Of a stretch of DNA of 64,000 bases, positions 7,691 to 16,774 are shown piece by piece; the first letter of the stretch is position 1; each line of letters begins with the position of its first letter. The position numbers were made by a program, and so were the translations under genes. The stretch spans positions 1 through 64,000 of the forward strand of contig NZ_BMOO01000001.1 in assembly GCF_014647115.1 (NCBI RefSeq). Reading direction: 5' to 3'. The notes below the pieces were generated by a model. The model was not told the DNA's origin, did not search any database, and worked only from the letters and a program-made list of their open reading frames with translations. The stretch is from Halarchaeum rubridurum. GTDB taxonomy: Archaea > Halobacteriota > Halobacteria > Halobacteriales > Halobacteriaceae.

Positions 7691-8866
7691 ATGGAGGAAC
7701 GGACGCGCGCGTACCTACGGGGGCGATTCAGCGACTACTATCGGCGCGCCGACGTCCCGCTCCCGCCGAGCGCGGACGAGCGCGAGTGGGGGTTCATCCC
7801 GTGGACGGAGGGCCCCGACGAGACGATGGTCCGCCACCGCGACCTCCTCGACCTCGGGGAGATGGGCGCGTTCCTCAGACGCAAGCGTCCCCGCCACGTC
7901 TACTTCTCCGCGGGGCGCTACGAGACGCCGGGCGCATCGACGATGGCCGAGAAGGAGTGGCTCGGTGCCGACCTCGTCTTCGACATCGACGCCGACCACC
8001 TGCCGACCGTGACGCTCGGCGAGGACACCTACGCCGAGATGCTCGCGAAGAGCAAGGACGCGCTCGTGAAGCTCCTCGACTTCCTCGAACGGGACTTCGG
8101 TTTCGACGACCTCTCCGTCGTCTTCTCGGGCGGCCGTGGCTACCACGTCCACGTCCGCGACGAGTCGGTGTTCCCGCTCGAACGCGACGAGCGCCGCGAG
8201 GTCGTGGACTACGTGCGCGGGAACGGCCTCGGCTTCGACGAGCTCGTGCACGAGGAGACGGTGAGCGGCCTCGGCGTGAAGAACCCGACGACGCGCCGGA
8301 CGCTCCCCGCCGACGGGGGCTGGGGTCGGCGCGCCGTCGCGCACATCGACGACTTCGTCGACGAACTGCTCGCCATGGACGAACGCGACGCCCTCCTGCA
8401 CCTTCGGACGTTCGACGGCGTCGGCGAGAAGAACGCCGAGGCCGTCCTCAACGTCGTCCAGAACAACACGGAGGCGGTGCGCTCGGGGAACGTCGACGTC
8501 CACCCGGCGTTCCTCAACGTCGCGCGTCAACTCCTCGCGGAGACGGTCGAGACGGAGGAAGCACCGATCGACGAGCCGGTGACGACCGACACCCACCGGC
8601 TCATCCGTCTCCCGGGGTCGCTCCACGGCGGGAGCGGGCTGGCCGTGACGCCAATCGAGCGCGACGGCGTCGCGGACTTCGACCCGCTCGTCGACGCCGT
8701 CCCCGAGACCTTCATCGGCCACGACATCCGCGTGGCCGTCGAGCGCGAGTACGAACTCGCCATGCGGGGCGAAACGATTACGGTGGCCCCGGGCGAGCAG
8801 ACACTACCGGAGTACGCGGGCGTCTTCCTGATGGCCCGCGGGTGGGCGGAGAAAGCGGCCGAGTGA
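7691..8866 (+). CDS. priS: DNA primase small (catalytic) subunit PriS
   Basis: PriS makes the RNA or DNA primers for replication together with PriL. The 391-residue protein shows the archaeo-eukaryotic primase palm with the catalytic acidic pair in VFDIDADH (about residue 98), FSGGRGYHVHV (phosphate-binding Ser and His, about residue 143) and the late DTHRLIRLPGSLHGGSGL motif typical of PriS. It is followed 19 bp later by a GINS gene, a pairing common in Euryarchaeota that links two replisome components. The ATG has a CTTTTT box about 22 bp upstream. Confidence 0.97.
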   Translation: MEERTRAYLRGRFSDYYRRADVPLPPSADEREWGFIPWTEGPDETMVRHRDLLDLGEMGAFLRRKRPRHVYFSAGRYETPGASTMAEKEWLGADLVFDIDADHLPTVTLGEDTYAEMLAKSKDALVKLLDFLERDFGFDDLSVVFSGGRGYHVHVRDESVFPLERDERREVVDYVRGNGLGFDELVHEETVSGLGVKNPTTRRTLPADGGWGRRAVAHIDDFVDELLAMDERDALLHLRTFDGVGEKNAEAVLNVVQNNTEAVRSGNVDVHPAFLNVARQLLAETVETEEAPIDEPVTTDTHRLIRLPGSLHGGSGLAVTPIERDGVADFDPLVDAVPETFIGHDIRVAVEREYELAMRGETITVAPGEQTLPEYAGVFLMARGWAEKAAE

Positions 8867-8885
8867 GAACGGACACGACTACCAG

Positions 8886-9842
8886 ATGAACATCGACGAC
8901 CTCCGCGCGGCACAGTCGCGCGAACGGACGACGGACGGCCTCCAGGACCTGCGGGACTCGTTCTACCGCGAGGCCGCGGAGTACATCGCGGACCTCCGCG
9001 AGCGCCGCGAGCGGGCGGCCGCCGAGGCGGACGACCCCTTCGGCGACGACGAGGTTCAGTCGCTCACCGACGAGATCGAGACCGCAGAACAGGTCGCGGA
9101 GGCCATCTACGAGCGTCGGGTCGGCAAAATCGTCAAGCAAGCGAGCCTCGCGGCCGCCGGGATGGGTTCGGACGCCGAGGGGCTGACCGCGGAGGAGCGC
9201 GACCTCTACACCGACCTCGTGGCGCGCATCGAGTCGAACAAGTCGCGCGTGCTCGACGTCCTCGCGGGCGAGGCGGACGCCGCGACCTCGGCCGGCCCGG
9301 ACGCCCACGCGCCCCCGGAGAGCGACGAGTCGCCCGACCCCGCCGACGTCGTGAACGACCGGGCGGCCGGCGGGGCGGACGGGGCGCGGGTACCAGCCGG
9401 TGCGGACGCGCCGACGCCGCCGCCGGACGAACCCGCGCCGGACGAACCCGCGCCGGACGAACGCGAGACCGAGACGGGGGGCGACGCGGCCGCCGACCCC
9501 TCAACTTCGACCGCGGCCGCGGCGATGGGCGGCGACGGCGGCCCGCTCGACGACGGGACGGGCTCGTCGGGCGAGGACGACGCGGAAAGCAGTGCGGGGA
9601 GCGACGCGGAAAGCGGTGGCGGAGATGGCGGGGAAAGCGGTGCTGACGGCGGGGCGAACGCCGACGCGGGCGACGCCGACCCCGACGTCGAACGTTCGAC
9701 CGTCCACATCAAGACGGACGTCGGCGAGGTGTACGGCATCGACGAGCGGGCGTACACCTTGGAGGCCGACGACGTCGTCACGCTCCCCACGGAGAACGCG
9801 GAGCCGCTGCTCGCGCGCGACGCCGCCGAAGAACTGGACTAG
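8886..9842 (+). CDS. GINS complex subunit (archaeal Gins51-type)
   Basis: GINS associates with MCM and Cdc45/RecJ-like proteins to form the replicative helicase. The 318-residue protein has an N-terminal helical A domain (LQDLRDSFYREAAEYIADLRERRE, EERDLYTDLVARIESNKSRVLDVL), then an acidic low-complexity linker of about 120 residues with DEPAPDEPAPDE repeats and Gly/Ser tracts, and a C-terminal B domain (about residues 272-318: HIKTDVGEVYGIDER...VVTLPTENAEPLL). The long linker is a halophile feature. It follows priS closely and its end overlaps by four bases the stop of the convergent acetyltransferase. Confidence 0.88.
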   Translation: MNIDDLRAAQSRERTTDGLQDLRDSFYREAAEYIADLRERRERAAAEADDPFGDDEVQSLTDEIETAEQVAEAIYERRVGKIVKQASLAAAGMGSDAEGLTAEERDLYTDLVARIESNKSRVLDVLAGEADAATSAGPDAHAPPESDESPDPADVVNDRAAGGADGARVPAGADAPTPPPDEPAPDEPAPDERETETGGDAAADPSTSTAAAAMGGDGGPLDDGTGSSGEDDAESSAGSDAESGGGDGGESGADGGANADAGDADPDVERSTVHIKTDVGEVYGIDERAYTLEADDVVTLPTENAEPLLARDAAEELD

Positions 9843-10315
9843 TCGAGCGACTTCTGCATCTGGTAGCGTTCCGCGGTGAGCCCCGCCGCCTCGTAGAGCG
9901 AGACGGCGGCCTCGTTGTCGGCGTCGACGTTCAAATCGAGGTGTGCGCAGTCGCGCAGGCGACCCCACTCCTCGGCGGCGTCGAGGAGCGCGCGCCCGGC
10001 CCCGCGGCGGCGGATTTCGGGGGTGACGTAGAGGTCGCTGACGTGGCACTCGTGGATGGCCTCGAATATCGGCGCGGGCGCGCGGAGTTCCGCGCTCACG
10101 TAGCCAACGAGGTCGCCGTCCTCCCGACCGAGGTAGGTCACGGTCTCGTCGTCGTCGAGCCGCGCGCGGTAGTGCGAGCGGCCGGTCTCGCGGACGCCGT
10201 CACGCTCGTCGAGGTCGTAGCCGGTCATCGACGCCGCCATCTCGCGTTTCGCGGGGAGCCACAGCTCCGCGACGAAGGCGTCGAGGTCGGCCTCGCGGAG
10301 CGGCGCGATTTCCAT
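9839..10315 (-). CDS. GNAT family N-acetyltransferase
   Basis: A 158-residue acetyltransferase with the full GNAT core: VSDLYVTPEIRRRGAGRALL (acetyl-CoA binding, about residues 91-110) and NVDADNEAAVSLYEAAGL near the C-terminus. Its arrangement resembles the RimI/PhnO-like class, but the substrate is not predictable. It converges with the GINS gene (four-base overlap) and shows no operon partner. Confidence 0.9.
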   Translation of the reverse strand: MEIAPLREADLDAFVAELWLPAKREMAASMTGYDLDERDGVRETGRSHYRARLDDDETVTYLGREDGDLVGYVSAELRAPAPIFEAIHECHVSDLYVTPEIRRRGAGRALLDAAEEWGRLRDCAHLDLNVDADNEAAVSLYEAAGLTAERYQMQKSLD

Positions 10316-10396
10316 GCCGAGCGAGTCGGCGATACGCGGGGAAACGGCTTGCGAAAGCGGCGGCAGAACGGGGTGGGCCGAGGCAGTCCCGCTACG

Positions 10397-12667
10397 CTAC
10401 TGGAACGCGCGGCCGGCGTCGCGCTCCTGCTCGGGTTCCTCGGCCGTCTCGAAGCGCTGTTCGATCTCGTCGTACTGCTCGCGGACCTCCTCGGTGACGG
10501 AGGGACCGACCTCGGAGAGCGCCTGCTCGAAGTGCGCCATCGTCACGCGGACGTTACCGACGGAGTCGGCGGCGTCCTCGGGCGAGACGGTGTTGACGAA
10601 CTCGCGCGTCGCGGCCATCGTCGCCTCGCGGACGAGCGCCTCGATGTCCGCGCCGACGAAGCCCTCGGTGCGCCGGGCGATCCGGTCGAGGTCGACGTCG
10701 TCGGCGAGCGGTTTGTGCTCCGTGTGGACGTCGAGGATGGCGCGGCGGGCCTCCTCGTCGGGGACGGGCACGTGGATGTGCCGGTCGAGGCGACCCGGGC
10801 GGAGGAGCGCGGAGTCGATGAGGTCGGGGCGGTTCGTCGTCGCGACGACGACGACGTCCTCCAGGTCCTCGATGCCGTCGAGCTCCGTGAGGAGCTGGCT
10901 GACGACGCGCTCACCGACGCCGGAGTCGCTCTGGTTGCGGCCGCGCTGGCCCGCGATGGAGTCGATCTCGTCGAAGAACACCACGGTGGGTGCGTTCGAC
11001 CGGGCCTTCTCGAACACTTCTCTCACTCCCTTCTCGGATTCGCCTACATATTTGTTGAGGAGCTCGGGGCCCTTGATCGAGATGAAGTTCGAGTTCGCCT
11101 CGTTGGCGACGGCCTTGGCGAGCAGGGTCTTCCCCGTGCCCGGCGGGCCGTACATCAGGACGCCCTTCGCGGAGTCGAGGTCCATCGACTCGAACACCTC
11201 GGGGTAGTCGAGGGGCCACTGGATCGTCTCGCGCAGGCGCTCCTTCGTGTCGCCGAGGCCGCCGACGTCCGCCCAGGTGACGTCCGGGACCTCGACGAAG
11301 ACCTCGCGCATCGCGCTCGGCTCGATGCCCTTCAGCGCCTCCTTGAAGTCGTTCTCGGTGACGCGGATGGAGTCGAGTATCTCGGCGTCGATTTCGTCGG
11401 ATTCGAGGTCGAGGTCGGGCCGGATGCGCCGCAGGGCGTTCATCGCGGCCTCCTTCGAGAGGCTCTCGATGTCCGCGCCGACGAACCCGTGCGTGTTCTC
11501 GGCGAGCTCGTCGACCTCGACGCCGTCCGCGAGGGGCATCCCGCGCGTGTGGACGTGGAGTATCTCGCGGCGGCCGTCCTTGTCGGGGACGCCGACCTCG
11601 ATTTCGCGGTCGAAGCGCCCCCCGCGGCGGAGGGCGGGGTCGACGGCGTCGACCCTGTTAGTCGCCGCGATGACGATGACGTCGCCGCGCTCCTCCAGGC
11701 CGTCCATCAGGCTGAGGAGCTGGGCGACGACGCGGCGCTCGACGTCACCGCCGGCCTCCTCGCGCTTGGGCGCGATGGAGTCGATCTCGTCGATGAAGAC
11801 GATGGCGGGCGCGTTCTCCTCGGCCTCGTCGAAAACCTCGCGGAGCTGCTCTTCGGACTCCCCGTAGTACTTCGACATGATCTCCGGGCCGGAGATCGTC
11901 TGGAAGTGCGCGTCGATCTCGTTGGCGACGGCCTTGGCGATGAGCGTCTTCCCCGTGCCGGGCGGCCCGTGGAGCATGACGCCCTTCGGAGGCTCGATGC
12001 CGAGCTGCTGGAAGAGCTCGGGGTGGCGCATCGGGAGCTCGATCATCTCTCTGACCTGTTCGAGCTCGTCGTCGAGACCGCCGATGTCCTCGTAGGAGAC
12101 GTTCGGCGTGTTCTCGCCGCCGGTGCCGGCGCGCTCCTCGGCGATCTCCTCGGCGGGAATCTCGCTCACCTGAATCTCCGTGGAGTCGGTGACGACGACG
12201 GTCCCCTCGGGGTCGCTCCCGGCGATTCGGACGGGGATTCGCTGGCCGCTCATCTGGCCGAAGCCGCCGAAGCCAAAGGGCACGCGGATCGTCTGGCCGG
12301 TCGTGACGGCCTTCCCGGAGAGCCGGTCGTGGATGTACGGCGAGATGTCGCCGCGGATGCGGAGGTTCTGCGGGAGCGCGACGCTGATCGACTTCGCGGG
12401 GTTGACGTCCGCCTTCTCGACGGTGACGCTGTCGTCGATCCCGACGTCGGCCTCCTGGCGGACGTCGCCGTCGATGCGGACGACGCCCTCACCCTGGTCC
12501 TCGGGGTAGCCGGGCCAGACGCGCGCGATGGCGCGGCCGTCGCCGCTGCCCTCGATGACGATGTAGTCGCCGTTGTCGAGGCCCAGTTCCTCCATGGCCC
12601 GCCGGTCGACGGCCGCGAGGCCGCGCCCGGCTTGGTCCTGCTTGAGGGGCTTGACCGTCAGTTTCAT
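10397..12667 (-). CDS. cdc48: AAA+ ATPase Cdc48/VAT (archaeal p97)
   Basis: Cdc48 unfolds proteins for the archaeal proteasome. The 756-residue protein has the N-domain double-psi barrel ([16 protein letters not shown]...), followed by D1 and D2 ATPase domains, each with Walker A GPPGTGKT (near residues 234 and 507), Walker B (I/F)FIDEIDSIA or [10 protein letters not shown], and arginine-finger regions ([22 protein letters not shown]). The acidic C-terminal tail ends in DAGRAFQ. Its ATG overlaps the TGA of the upstream DUF7127 gene, so the pair is one operon. Confidence 0.97.
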   Translation of the reverse strand: MKLTVKPLKQDQAGRGLAAVDRRAMEELGLDNGDYIVIEGSGDGRAIARVWPGYPEDQGEGVVRIDGDVRQEADVGIDDSVTVEKADVNPAKSISVALPQNLRIRGDISPYIHDRLSGKAVTTGQTIRVPFGFGGFGQMSGQRIPVRIAGSDPEGTVVVTDSTEIQVSEIPAEEIAEERAGTGGENTPNVSYEDIGGLDDELEQVREMIELPMRHPELFQQLGIEPPKGVMLHGPPGTGKTLIAKAVANEIDAHFQTISGPEIMSKYYGESEEQLREVFDEAEENAPAIVFIDEIDSIAPKREEAGGDVERRVVAQLLSLMDGLEERGDVIVIAATNRVDAVDPALRRGGRFDREIEVGVPDKDGRREILHVHTRGMPLADGVEVDELAENTHGFVGADIESLSKEAAMNALRRIRPDLDLESDEIDAEILDSIRVTENDFKEALKGIEPSAMREVFVEVPDVTWADVGGLGDTKERLRETIQWPLDYPEVFESMDLDSAKGVLMYGPPGTGKTLLAKAVANEANSNFISIKGPELLNKYVGESEKGVREVFEKARSNAPTVVFFDEIDSIAGQRGRNQSDSGVGERVVSQLLTELDGIEDLEDVVVVATTNRPDLIDSALLRPGRLDRHIHVPVPDEEARRAILDVHTEHKPLADDVDLDRIARRTEGFVGADIEALVREATMAATREFVNTVSPEDAADSVGNVRVTMAHFEQALSEVGPSVTEEVREQYDEIEQRFETAEEPEQERDAGRAFQ

Positions 12668-12915
12668 CGCTTCACCTCGACGGTGACGACCCCGTTGTTG
12701 ATAAACGCGCGGGCGACCTCCCCCTCGGGCAGGTCGATCTCGTGTTGCGCGTCCCCGTCGTCACCCGCGACGACGACGATGGCGGTGCCGTCGACGACGT
12801 CGACGCTCACCCGCTCGTCGGCGAATGACGTGTCGGCCACGACGACGGTCTCGCCGTCGTAGTCGTAGCGTTCGACGAGGCCGCGCTGGTCGGTCAGCGT
12901 GTTCTGTGGACGCAT
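12664..12915 (-). CDS. small HSP20/CS-like protein (DUF7127-type)
   Basis: The 83-residue acidic protein is all-beta by appearance ([15 protein letters not shown]...[14 protein letters not shown]...[23 protein letters not shown]) and its last segment matches the IxNGVxTV pattern of alpha-crystallin/HSP20 domains, in very short form. It is translationally coupled to cdc48 by an ATGA overlap, which suggests a chaperone or adaptor role for the unfoldase. The ATG at 12915 follows a strong TATA box and a palindrome; longer upstream frames lack conserved sequence. Confidence 0.8.
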   Translation of the reverse strand: MRPQNTLTDQRGLVERYDYDGETVVVADTSFADERVSVDVVDGTAIVVVAGDDGDAQHEIDLPEGEVARAFINNGVVTVEVKR

Positions 12916-12920
12916 TGTTG

Positions 12921-12950
12921 CTAACCTCTGGTTAGGCTCGGAAGTATATA
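12921..12950 (-). promoter_or_regulatory. promoter and palindromic operator of the DUF7127-cdc48 operon
   Basis: On the minus strand TATATA (12945-12950) lies about 30 bp before the ATG at 12915. Between them is a perfect inverted repeat CTAACC-3 bp-GGTTAG (12921-12935). A dyad between TATA and start is the classical place for an archaeal repressor to block polymerase. Confidence 0.55.
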
Positions 12951-13084
12951 AACTTGTCGCGGAAAACGGCCGTTTGTTATAAACGTCGCGCCGAGCGGTC
13001 GAATTGCGGTTCCACCCCATTCGTGCCGGGCCGAGCCGTCGGAAGCGGTCGGGCGGACGACCGACGCGGACGCTCGGTGCGTCA

Positions 13085-13152
13085 GTCGTCAATCGTCGTC
13101 CGTCGTTGCTGGTTGTCAGTCGTCCGTCGTCGTCAATCGTCGTCCGTCGTTG
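13085..13152. repeat. 24-bp exact direct repeat in the cdc48-panB intergenic region
   Basis: A 24-bp unit starting GTCGTCAATCGTCGTCCG occurs at 13085-13108 and again at 13129-13152. Both are embedded in a tract of GTCGTC/CGTCGT microrepeats running to the panB stop. The roughly 270-bp interval 12916-13188 otherwise holds only the cdc48-side promoter; I see no gene in it. Confidence 0.7.
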
Positions 13153-13188
13153 TCCATCTCGCTGGTCGTCGCCCGACGTCGGACCCAG

Positions 13189-13962
13189 TCAGTCGTCCCG
13201 CGGGAACGACCCCTCTTCGACAGCGTCCCGGTAGGCCTCCATCGCCGAGCGCATCTCCGCGGCGACGTCGCCGAACTGCTCGGCGAACGGCGGGACGTCC
13301 TCCGAGAGCCCGAGGACGTCTGTGATGACGAGCACCTGGCCGTCCGTCGCGTCGCCCGCACCGATTCCGATGGTCGGCATCGAGAGCGCGTCCGTAATGT
13401 CCGCGGCGACGTCGTCCGGGACGTGTTCGAGCACGACGCTGAACGCCCCCGCAGTCTGGTGGGCCTCCGCGAGCGACTCGATCTCCGCCGCGGCCTCCGC
13501 CGTCGCGCCCTGTTGTTCGAGGCCGAGTTGGTTGACCCGCTGAGGCGTCAGCCCGACGTGCGCCATCACGGGAATCCCGAGGTTCACGAGGCGCTCCGTG
13601 AGACCGACGGTGTGTGGCCCACACTCCAGTTTCACCGCGTCCGCGCCCGCATCGCGGATCAGGCGGCCGGCGTTCTCCACCGCGTCCGCCTCGTCCGCGC
13701 CGTAGCTCAGGAAGGGCATGTCGGCGACGACGAGCGCGTCCTCAACGCCGCGGGCGACCGCGCCCGTCCGCGACGCGACGTCGTCCATCGTCACCGGGAG
13801 CGTCGAGTCGTACCCCATCACGGCGTTCCCCATGCTGTCGCCGACCAGCAAGACATCGATGCCGGCCTCGTCGGCGAGGCGCGCCGTCGGCGTGTCGTAC
13901 GCCGTCAGCATCGTGATCGGGTCGTCGCCGGTCCGCTCGCGGATGTCCTGCACGGACGTCAT
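13189..13962 (-). CDS. panB: 3-methyl-2-oxobutanoate hydroxymethyltransferase (ketopantoate hydroxymethyltransferase)
   Basis: PanB transfers a one-carbon unit from methylene-tetrahydropterin to 2-ketoisovalerate, the first step to pantoate and CoA. The 257-residue (beta/alpha)8 protein shows MLTAYDTPTARLADEAGIDVLLVGDSMG (metal Asp), VVADMPFLSYG, AVKLECG, MAHVGLTPQ and IGIGAGDATDGQ, all family signatures. panE, the next enzyme, is also in the window but about 18 kb away, so the pathway is dispersed. Family length is normal. Confidence 0.96.
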   Translation of the reverse strand: MTSVQDIRERTGDDPITMLTAYDTPTARLADEAGIDVLLVGDSMGNAVMGYDSTLPVTMDDVASRTGAVARGVEDALVVADMPFLSYGADEADAVENAGRLIRDAGADAVKLECGPHTVGLTERLVNLGIPVMAHVGLTPQRVNQLGLEQQGATAEAAAEIESLAEAHQTAGAFSVVLEHVPDDVAADITDALSMPTIGIGAGDATDGQVLVITDVLGLSEDVPPFAEQFGDVAAEMRSAMEAYRDAVEEGSFPRDD

Positions 13963-14001
13963 GGAGTCGTCTATCCGCGGGAGGGCCGTTAAACACGCGG
14001 C

Positions 14002-14031
14002 TTTTATCGGGGGTGGCCCCCCATATGGGGG
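14002..14031 (+). promoter_or_regulatory. TATA box and 14-bp palindrome at the DUF5822 gene
   Basis: CTTTTAT (14001-14007) precedes the GTG at 14033 by about 28 bp. The perfect palindrome CCCCCATATGGGGG (14018-14031) occupies the space between TATA and the start codon, so a bound dimer would cover the transcription start. Confidence 0.5.
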
Positions 14032-14032
14032 C

Positions 14033-14350
14033 GTGCCGGACGTCGTCGAGGAGACCGACCCCGAGGGCGTCGACTACGGGTGGGTGATGCAGACCACGTT
14101 CGTCCTCACCATCGTCGTCGGCGCGCCCGTCGTGGCGCTCGTCGCGGTCGTCAGCGACGCGTCCATCCCGACGTGGAGCGCGCAGGCCGCCTTCGCGATC
14201 CGCGTCGGTGCCGTCGTCTGGATACTCACCGCCGTCTCGGTCTACCTCTACGCGCGACGCACGACCGTCGAGACGGACGTGGGTGCGGACACGGGCACGG
14301 ATGCGGACGCGAACGGAGAGGCGGATGCGGGTACCGACGCGGAGGAGTGA
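14033..14350 (+). CDS. two-helix membrane protein, DUF5822-like
   Basis: The 105-residue protein begins with VPDVVEETDPEGVDYGWVMQ, a conserved soluble start of this haloarchaeal family. Two transmembrane segments follow (TFVLTIVVGAPVVALVAVV and AFAIRVGAVVWILTAVSVYLY), then an acidic Asp/Thr/Gly-repeat tail (DTGTDADANGEADAG) that is probably disordered. The GTG is favoured because the TATA box places transcription there. Function is unknown. Confidence 0.7.
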   Translation: MPDVVEETDPEGVDYGWVMQTTFVLTIVVGAPVVALVAVVSDASIPTWSAQAAFAIRVGAVVWILTAVSVYLYARRTTVETDVGADTGTDADANGEADAGTDAEE

Positions 14351-14386
14351 GCGTCGAGGGAGGGGAAGCGGGCGGCGGGAGTCGAT

Positions 14387-14923
14387 CTACACGTACCGGA
14401 AGCCCGTACCGGCGCGTCGCGCCGTCTCGGCGTCGCGCTCCGAGTCCCCGACGAAGACGACGTCCGCCGGGGCGAGGTCGAGGGCGTCGACGGCGCGCAG
14501 GAGCGGTTCGGGGTCGGGCTTGCGCGCGGGGACGGTGTCGCGGCCGACGACGGCGCGGACGCGCTCCGCCAACCCCTCCTTCTCTAGAGCGACGCGACAG
14601 GCGCGCTCGCAGTTGAGCGAGCAGACCGCGGCCGGCCGCGTCGCGTCCCGGAGTTCGTCCGCGTGCGGGAGGCGGTCCGCCCGCTCGGCTCCGGCGTGCT
14701 CGTGGTCGCTGATGAGCGCGTCGGCCTCCGCGCCGATTCCGGCGTCCTCGGCGGCGTCGAGGTACTCCCACGCGCTGAACCCGCTCGCGTCGACGTCGAC
14801 GCTCGCCAGGAGCGCCGTGAGGTCGCGCTCGACGGCCCGCCAGTCGACGGCGAGCCGGACGAGCGTCCCGTCGAGGTCGTAGACGACGCCATCGTAGCCG
14901 TCGTCGGCGTCCGTGTCGCTCAC
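14387..14923 (-). CDS. HAD-superfamily hydrolase (phosphatase)
   Basis: The HAD motifs are complete: motif I VVYDLDGTLV with the nucleophile Asp, motif II in VCSLN (Ser), the Lys in VPARKPDPEPLLRAV and motif IV VFVGDSERDAETARRAG. The helical cap between motifs I and II places it near phosphoglycolate phosphatase-like enzymes, without a clear substrate. The GTG at 14923 gives 178 residues and begins just ahead of motif I; an ATG at 14950 adds nine residues. It is divergent from cysE. Confidence 0.88.
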   Translation of the reverse strand: MSDTDADDGYDGVVYDLDGTLVRLAVDWRAVERDLTALLASVDVDASGFSAWEYLDAAEDAGIGAEADALISDHEHAGAERADRLPHADELRDATRPAAVCSLNCERACRVALEKEGLAERVRAVVGRDTVPARKPDPEPLLRAVDALDLAPADVVFVGDSERDAETARRAGTGFRYV

Positions 14924-15078
14924 GGCCCCACGTTGGACGCCGGCGGCCATAGCGCCTTCGGCGCGCGGGGCCGGAAGCGCTGGCCTTTTGCCGTGTGCGG
15001 GCGCACGACGTTGCATGACGAGACACGCAGACGGCGAGGTGCCCTCGGCGCTCCCGCTCGGCCGCGGCCGACGCGGCG

Positions 15079-15714
15079 GTGACGACCGTGGGTAGCCTCG
15101 CGCGGTTCCGCGCGGACCTCGAGGCCGTCCTGGAGGCGGACCCGGCCGCGAAGAGCCGGCTCGAAGTGCTGTTGTGCTATCCCGGTCTCCACGCGGTCTG
15201 GGCGCACGTGCTCACGCACGCCCTCTGGGAGGACGGCGAGCGCCTGCTCGCTCGCGTCATCTCCCAGCTCGTCCGCTGGCTCACCGGCGTCGAGATTCAC
15301 CCCGGGGCCGAGCTCGGCGAGCGCGTCGTCATCGACCACGGGATGGGCGTCGTCATCGGCGAGACCGCGGTCGTCGGCGACGACGTCCACATGTACCACG
15401 GCGTCACCCTCGGCGGTGCGAACCCGCGGCCCGTGAAACGCCACCCGACCGTCGGCGACGGCGTCACCATCGGTGCCGACGCGACGCTCCTCGGCGACAT
15501 CGAGGTCGGCGACGGCGCGAAGGTCGGTGCCGGGGCGGTCGTCACGACTGACGTCGAACCCGGCGCGACGATGATCGGCGTCCCCGCCGAGCGCGTCGAC
15601 CGCGGTGCGGACACCGAGGCGGACGAGAGCGGGGTCGCGACGCCGGACGACACCACCCACACCCACTCCGACGGGACCACCGACGACGCCGTCGACGCGG
15701 ACGCCGACGAGTAA
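15079..15714 (+). CDS. cysE: serine O-acetyltransferase
   Basis: CysE acetylates serine to O-acetylserine for cysteine synthesis. The 211-residue protein has an N-terminal helical part and a left-handed beta-helix with hexapeptide repeats: [43 protein letters not shown], then [31 protein letters not shown]. The catalytic His are those of IDHGMG and MYHGVT. It begins with GTG; a second GTG three codons on is possible. The tail after residue 175 is an acidic Asp/Thr/His-rich extension. No cysteine synthase is nearby. Confidence 0.95.
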   Translation: MTTVGSLARFRADLEAVLEADPAAKSRLEVLLCYPGLHAVWAHVLTHALWEDGERLLARVISQLVRWLTGVEIHPGAELGERVVIDHGMGVVIGETAVVGDDVHMYHGVTLGGANPRPVKRHPTVGDGVTIGADATLLGDIEVGDGAKVGAGAVVTTDVEPGATMIGVPAERVDRGADTEADESGVATPDDTTHTHSDGTTDDAVDADADE

Positions 15715-15771
15715 GTCCGTTCGACCGTCGACCGTCTCGATACGGCCGTCTCCTCCGTTTTTCTCAGCGCC

Positions 15772-16308
15772 TCACTCGGAGACGAGCGTCACGTCGAGGC
15801 GCTCCTCGAGCGCGCGGACGATGCTTCCGCCGACGCCGGCCTGCGTCGCACGACCCTGTTCGACCGCCAGTAGGTCGTTCTCGTCGACGTCGAGTTCCTC
15901 CGCGAGTTCGGCGAGTTGGAGCCCCTCGGATTGGCGGGCCTCCTCGACGATTTCGCCGTAGCCCGAAACGAGGTAGGGGAGGCGGTCGCGCTCGTAGTTC
16001 GTCCCGTGCTCCTCCCAGTGCGAGGAGTCGCCGCGCGTCGCGTCGATCTGCTTTGCAGCCGTGCGGACGGCGCTGTTGCGCTCGCGCTCGCTCCCGCCGC
16101 TGCTCCCCGAGGAGGAGCCGCCCGAATCCGCGTTCGCGTTGCGCCGCGAGCGTTTCTTGCTCTCGTCGAGGTCGGCGCAGTTCTGGCAGACGGTGAGCTC
16201 GGCCCCCGCGACGGACGCCGTCGTGAGGGAGTCGGTGGACGTTCCGCAGAGCTCGCAGGTCCCCCCGCCGCCGCCGCCGGAGGAGCCGCCCGTGGAGTAT
16301 TTTGCCAT
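15772..16308 (-). CDS. multiprotein bridging factor 1-like protein (Zn ribbon + HTH)
   Basis: The 178-residue protein follows the archaeal MBF1 plan. An N-terminal zinc ribbon (CELCG...CQNCA, residues 18-45) comes after a Gly-rich start, then a Ser/Gly linker, then an XRE-type helix-turn-helix (GYGEIVEEARQSEGLQLAELAEELDVDENDLLAVEQG, about residues 118-154) and VGGSIVRALEERLDVTLVSE. MBF1 in archaea associates with ribosomes and TBP in some species. The ATG at 16308 is preferred over one ten codons upstream because MAKYSTGG is the common family start. tRNA-Leu lies upstream on the same strand. Confidence 0.9.
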   Translation of the reverse strand: MAKYSTGGSSGGGGGGTCELCGTSTDSLTTASVAGAELTVCQNCADLDESKKRSRRNANADSGGSSSGSSGGSERERNSAVRTAAKQIDATRGDSSHWEEHGTNYERDRLPYLVSGYGEIVEEARQSEGLQLAELAEELDVDENDLLAVEQGRATQAGVGGSIVRALEERLDVTLVSE

Positions 16309-16403
16309 ACCCCCCGGTAGGCGGAGGTACCATTTCAATACGGCGCTTCGCGGGGTAGTTGCCCCGCTACGCGTCGTGGTTCGCAGTAGGAAGTTGTGCG
16401 TGG

Positions 16404-16468
16404 GTGATGTCCCGAAAGGGAATCACCGTGCATCGCTTTGCCGCGGGTGAGTGCCCGCGTGAGTGCGA

Positions 16469-16471
<3 letters not shown>
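16404..16471 (-). other. nested hairpins 3' of tRNA-Leu(GAG)
   Basis: Two inverted repeats lie directly downstream of the tRNA on its strand. One is GCATCGC/GCGATGC (16431-16437 with 16465-16471) enclosing CGCGGG/CCCGCG (16442-16447 with 16454-16459). The other is GGTGAT...CCC-GAAA-GGG...ATCACC (16404-16428) with a GNRA-type loop. They could form a trailer/terminator or a leader of the MBF1 mRNA. Confidence 0.45.
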
Positions 16472-16553
<82 letters not shown>

Positions 16554-16730
16554 TCGCTCTCGCGTTCGCATTTCTTCGTACTGCTGGGTTAAGTAAGAGA
16601 CTTGCGATTCGCCCCCGGAGTGCGACACCGAAGCAGGGGGCGGGCGCGGCGTTCCGCGTCGCTCGTGCCGTCTCCGTGCGATTCGGTACCGTAATCGAGC
16701 CGCCGCGGGAGTTCGGCGGCGCGTGTCGGG

Positions 16731-16757
16731 CCCCCTCCCCCCGTTTTGCAAATGTTC
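16731..16757 (-). repeat. ORB-like repeat, copy 1 (dyad plus G tract)
   Basis: On the minus strand this reads GAACATTTGCAAAACGGGG and continues as a run of G interrupted by one A. TTTGCAAA is a perfect dyad. The layout (short dyad followed by a G tract) is that of origin recognition boxes, although the bases differ from the chromosomal haloarchaeal ORB I remember. Confidence 0.5.
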
Positions 16758-16774
16758 CGGCGTGGTGGAGGTGT

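Noticed and set aside
9941..12862. 973-codon open frame antisense to cdc48
   Set aside because: A shadow: the Cdc48 N-domain and both AAA+ domains are complete on the other strand, while this frame has no recognisable domain.
15015..15095. 26-codon ATG frame just upstream of cysE as a leader peptide
   Set aside because: It has no promoter or RBS advantage over the cysE GTG and its sequence is the usual Arg/Gly-rich noise.
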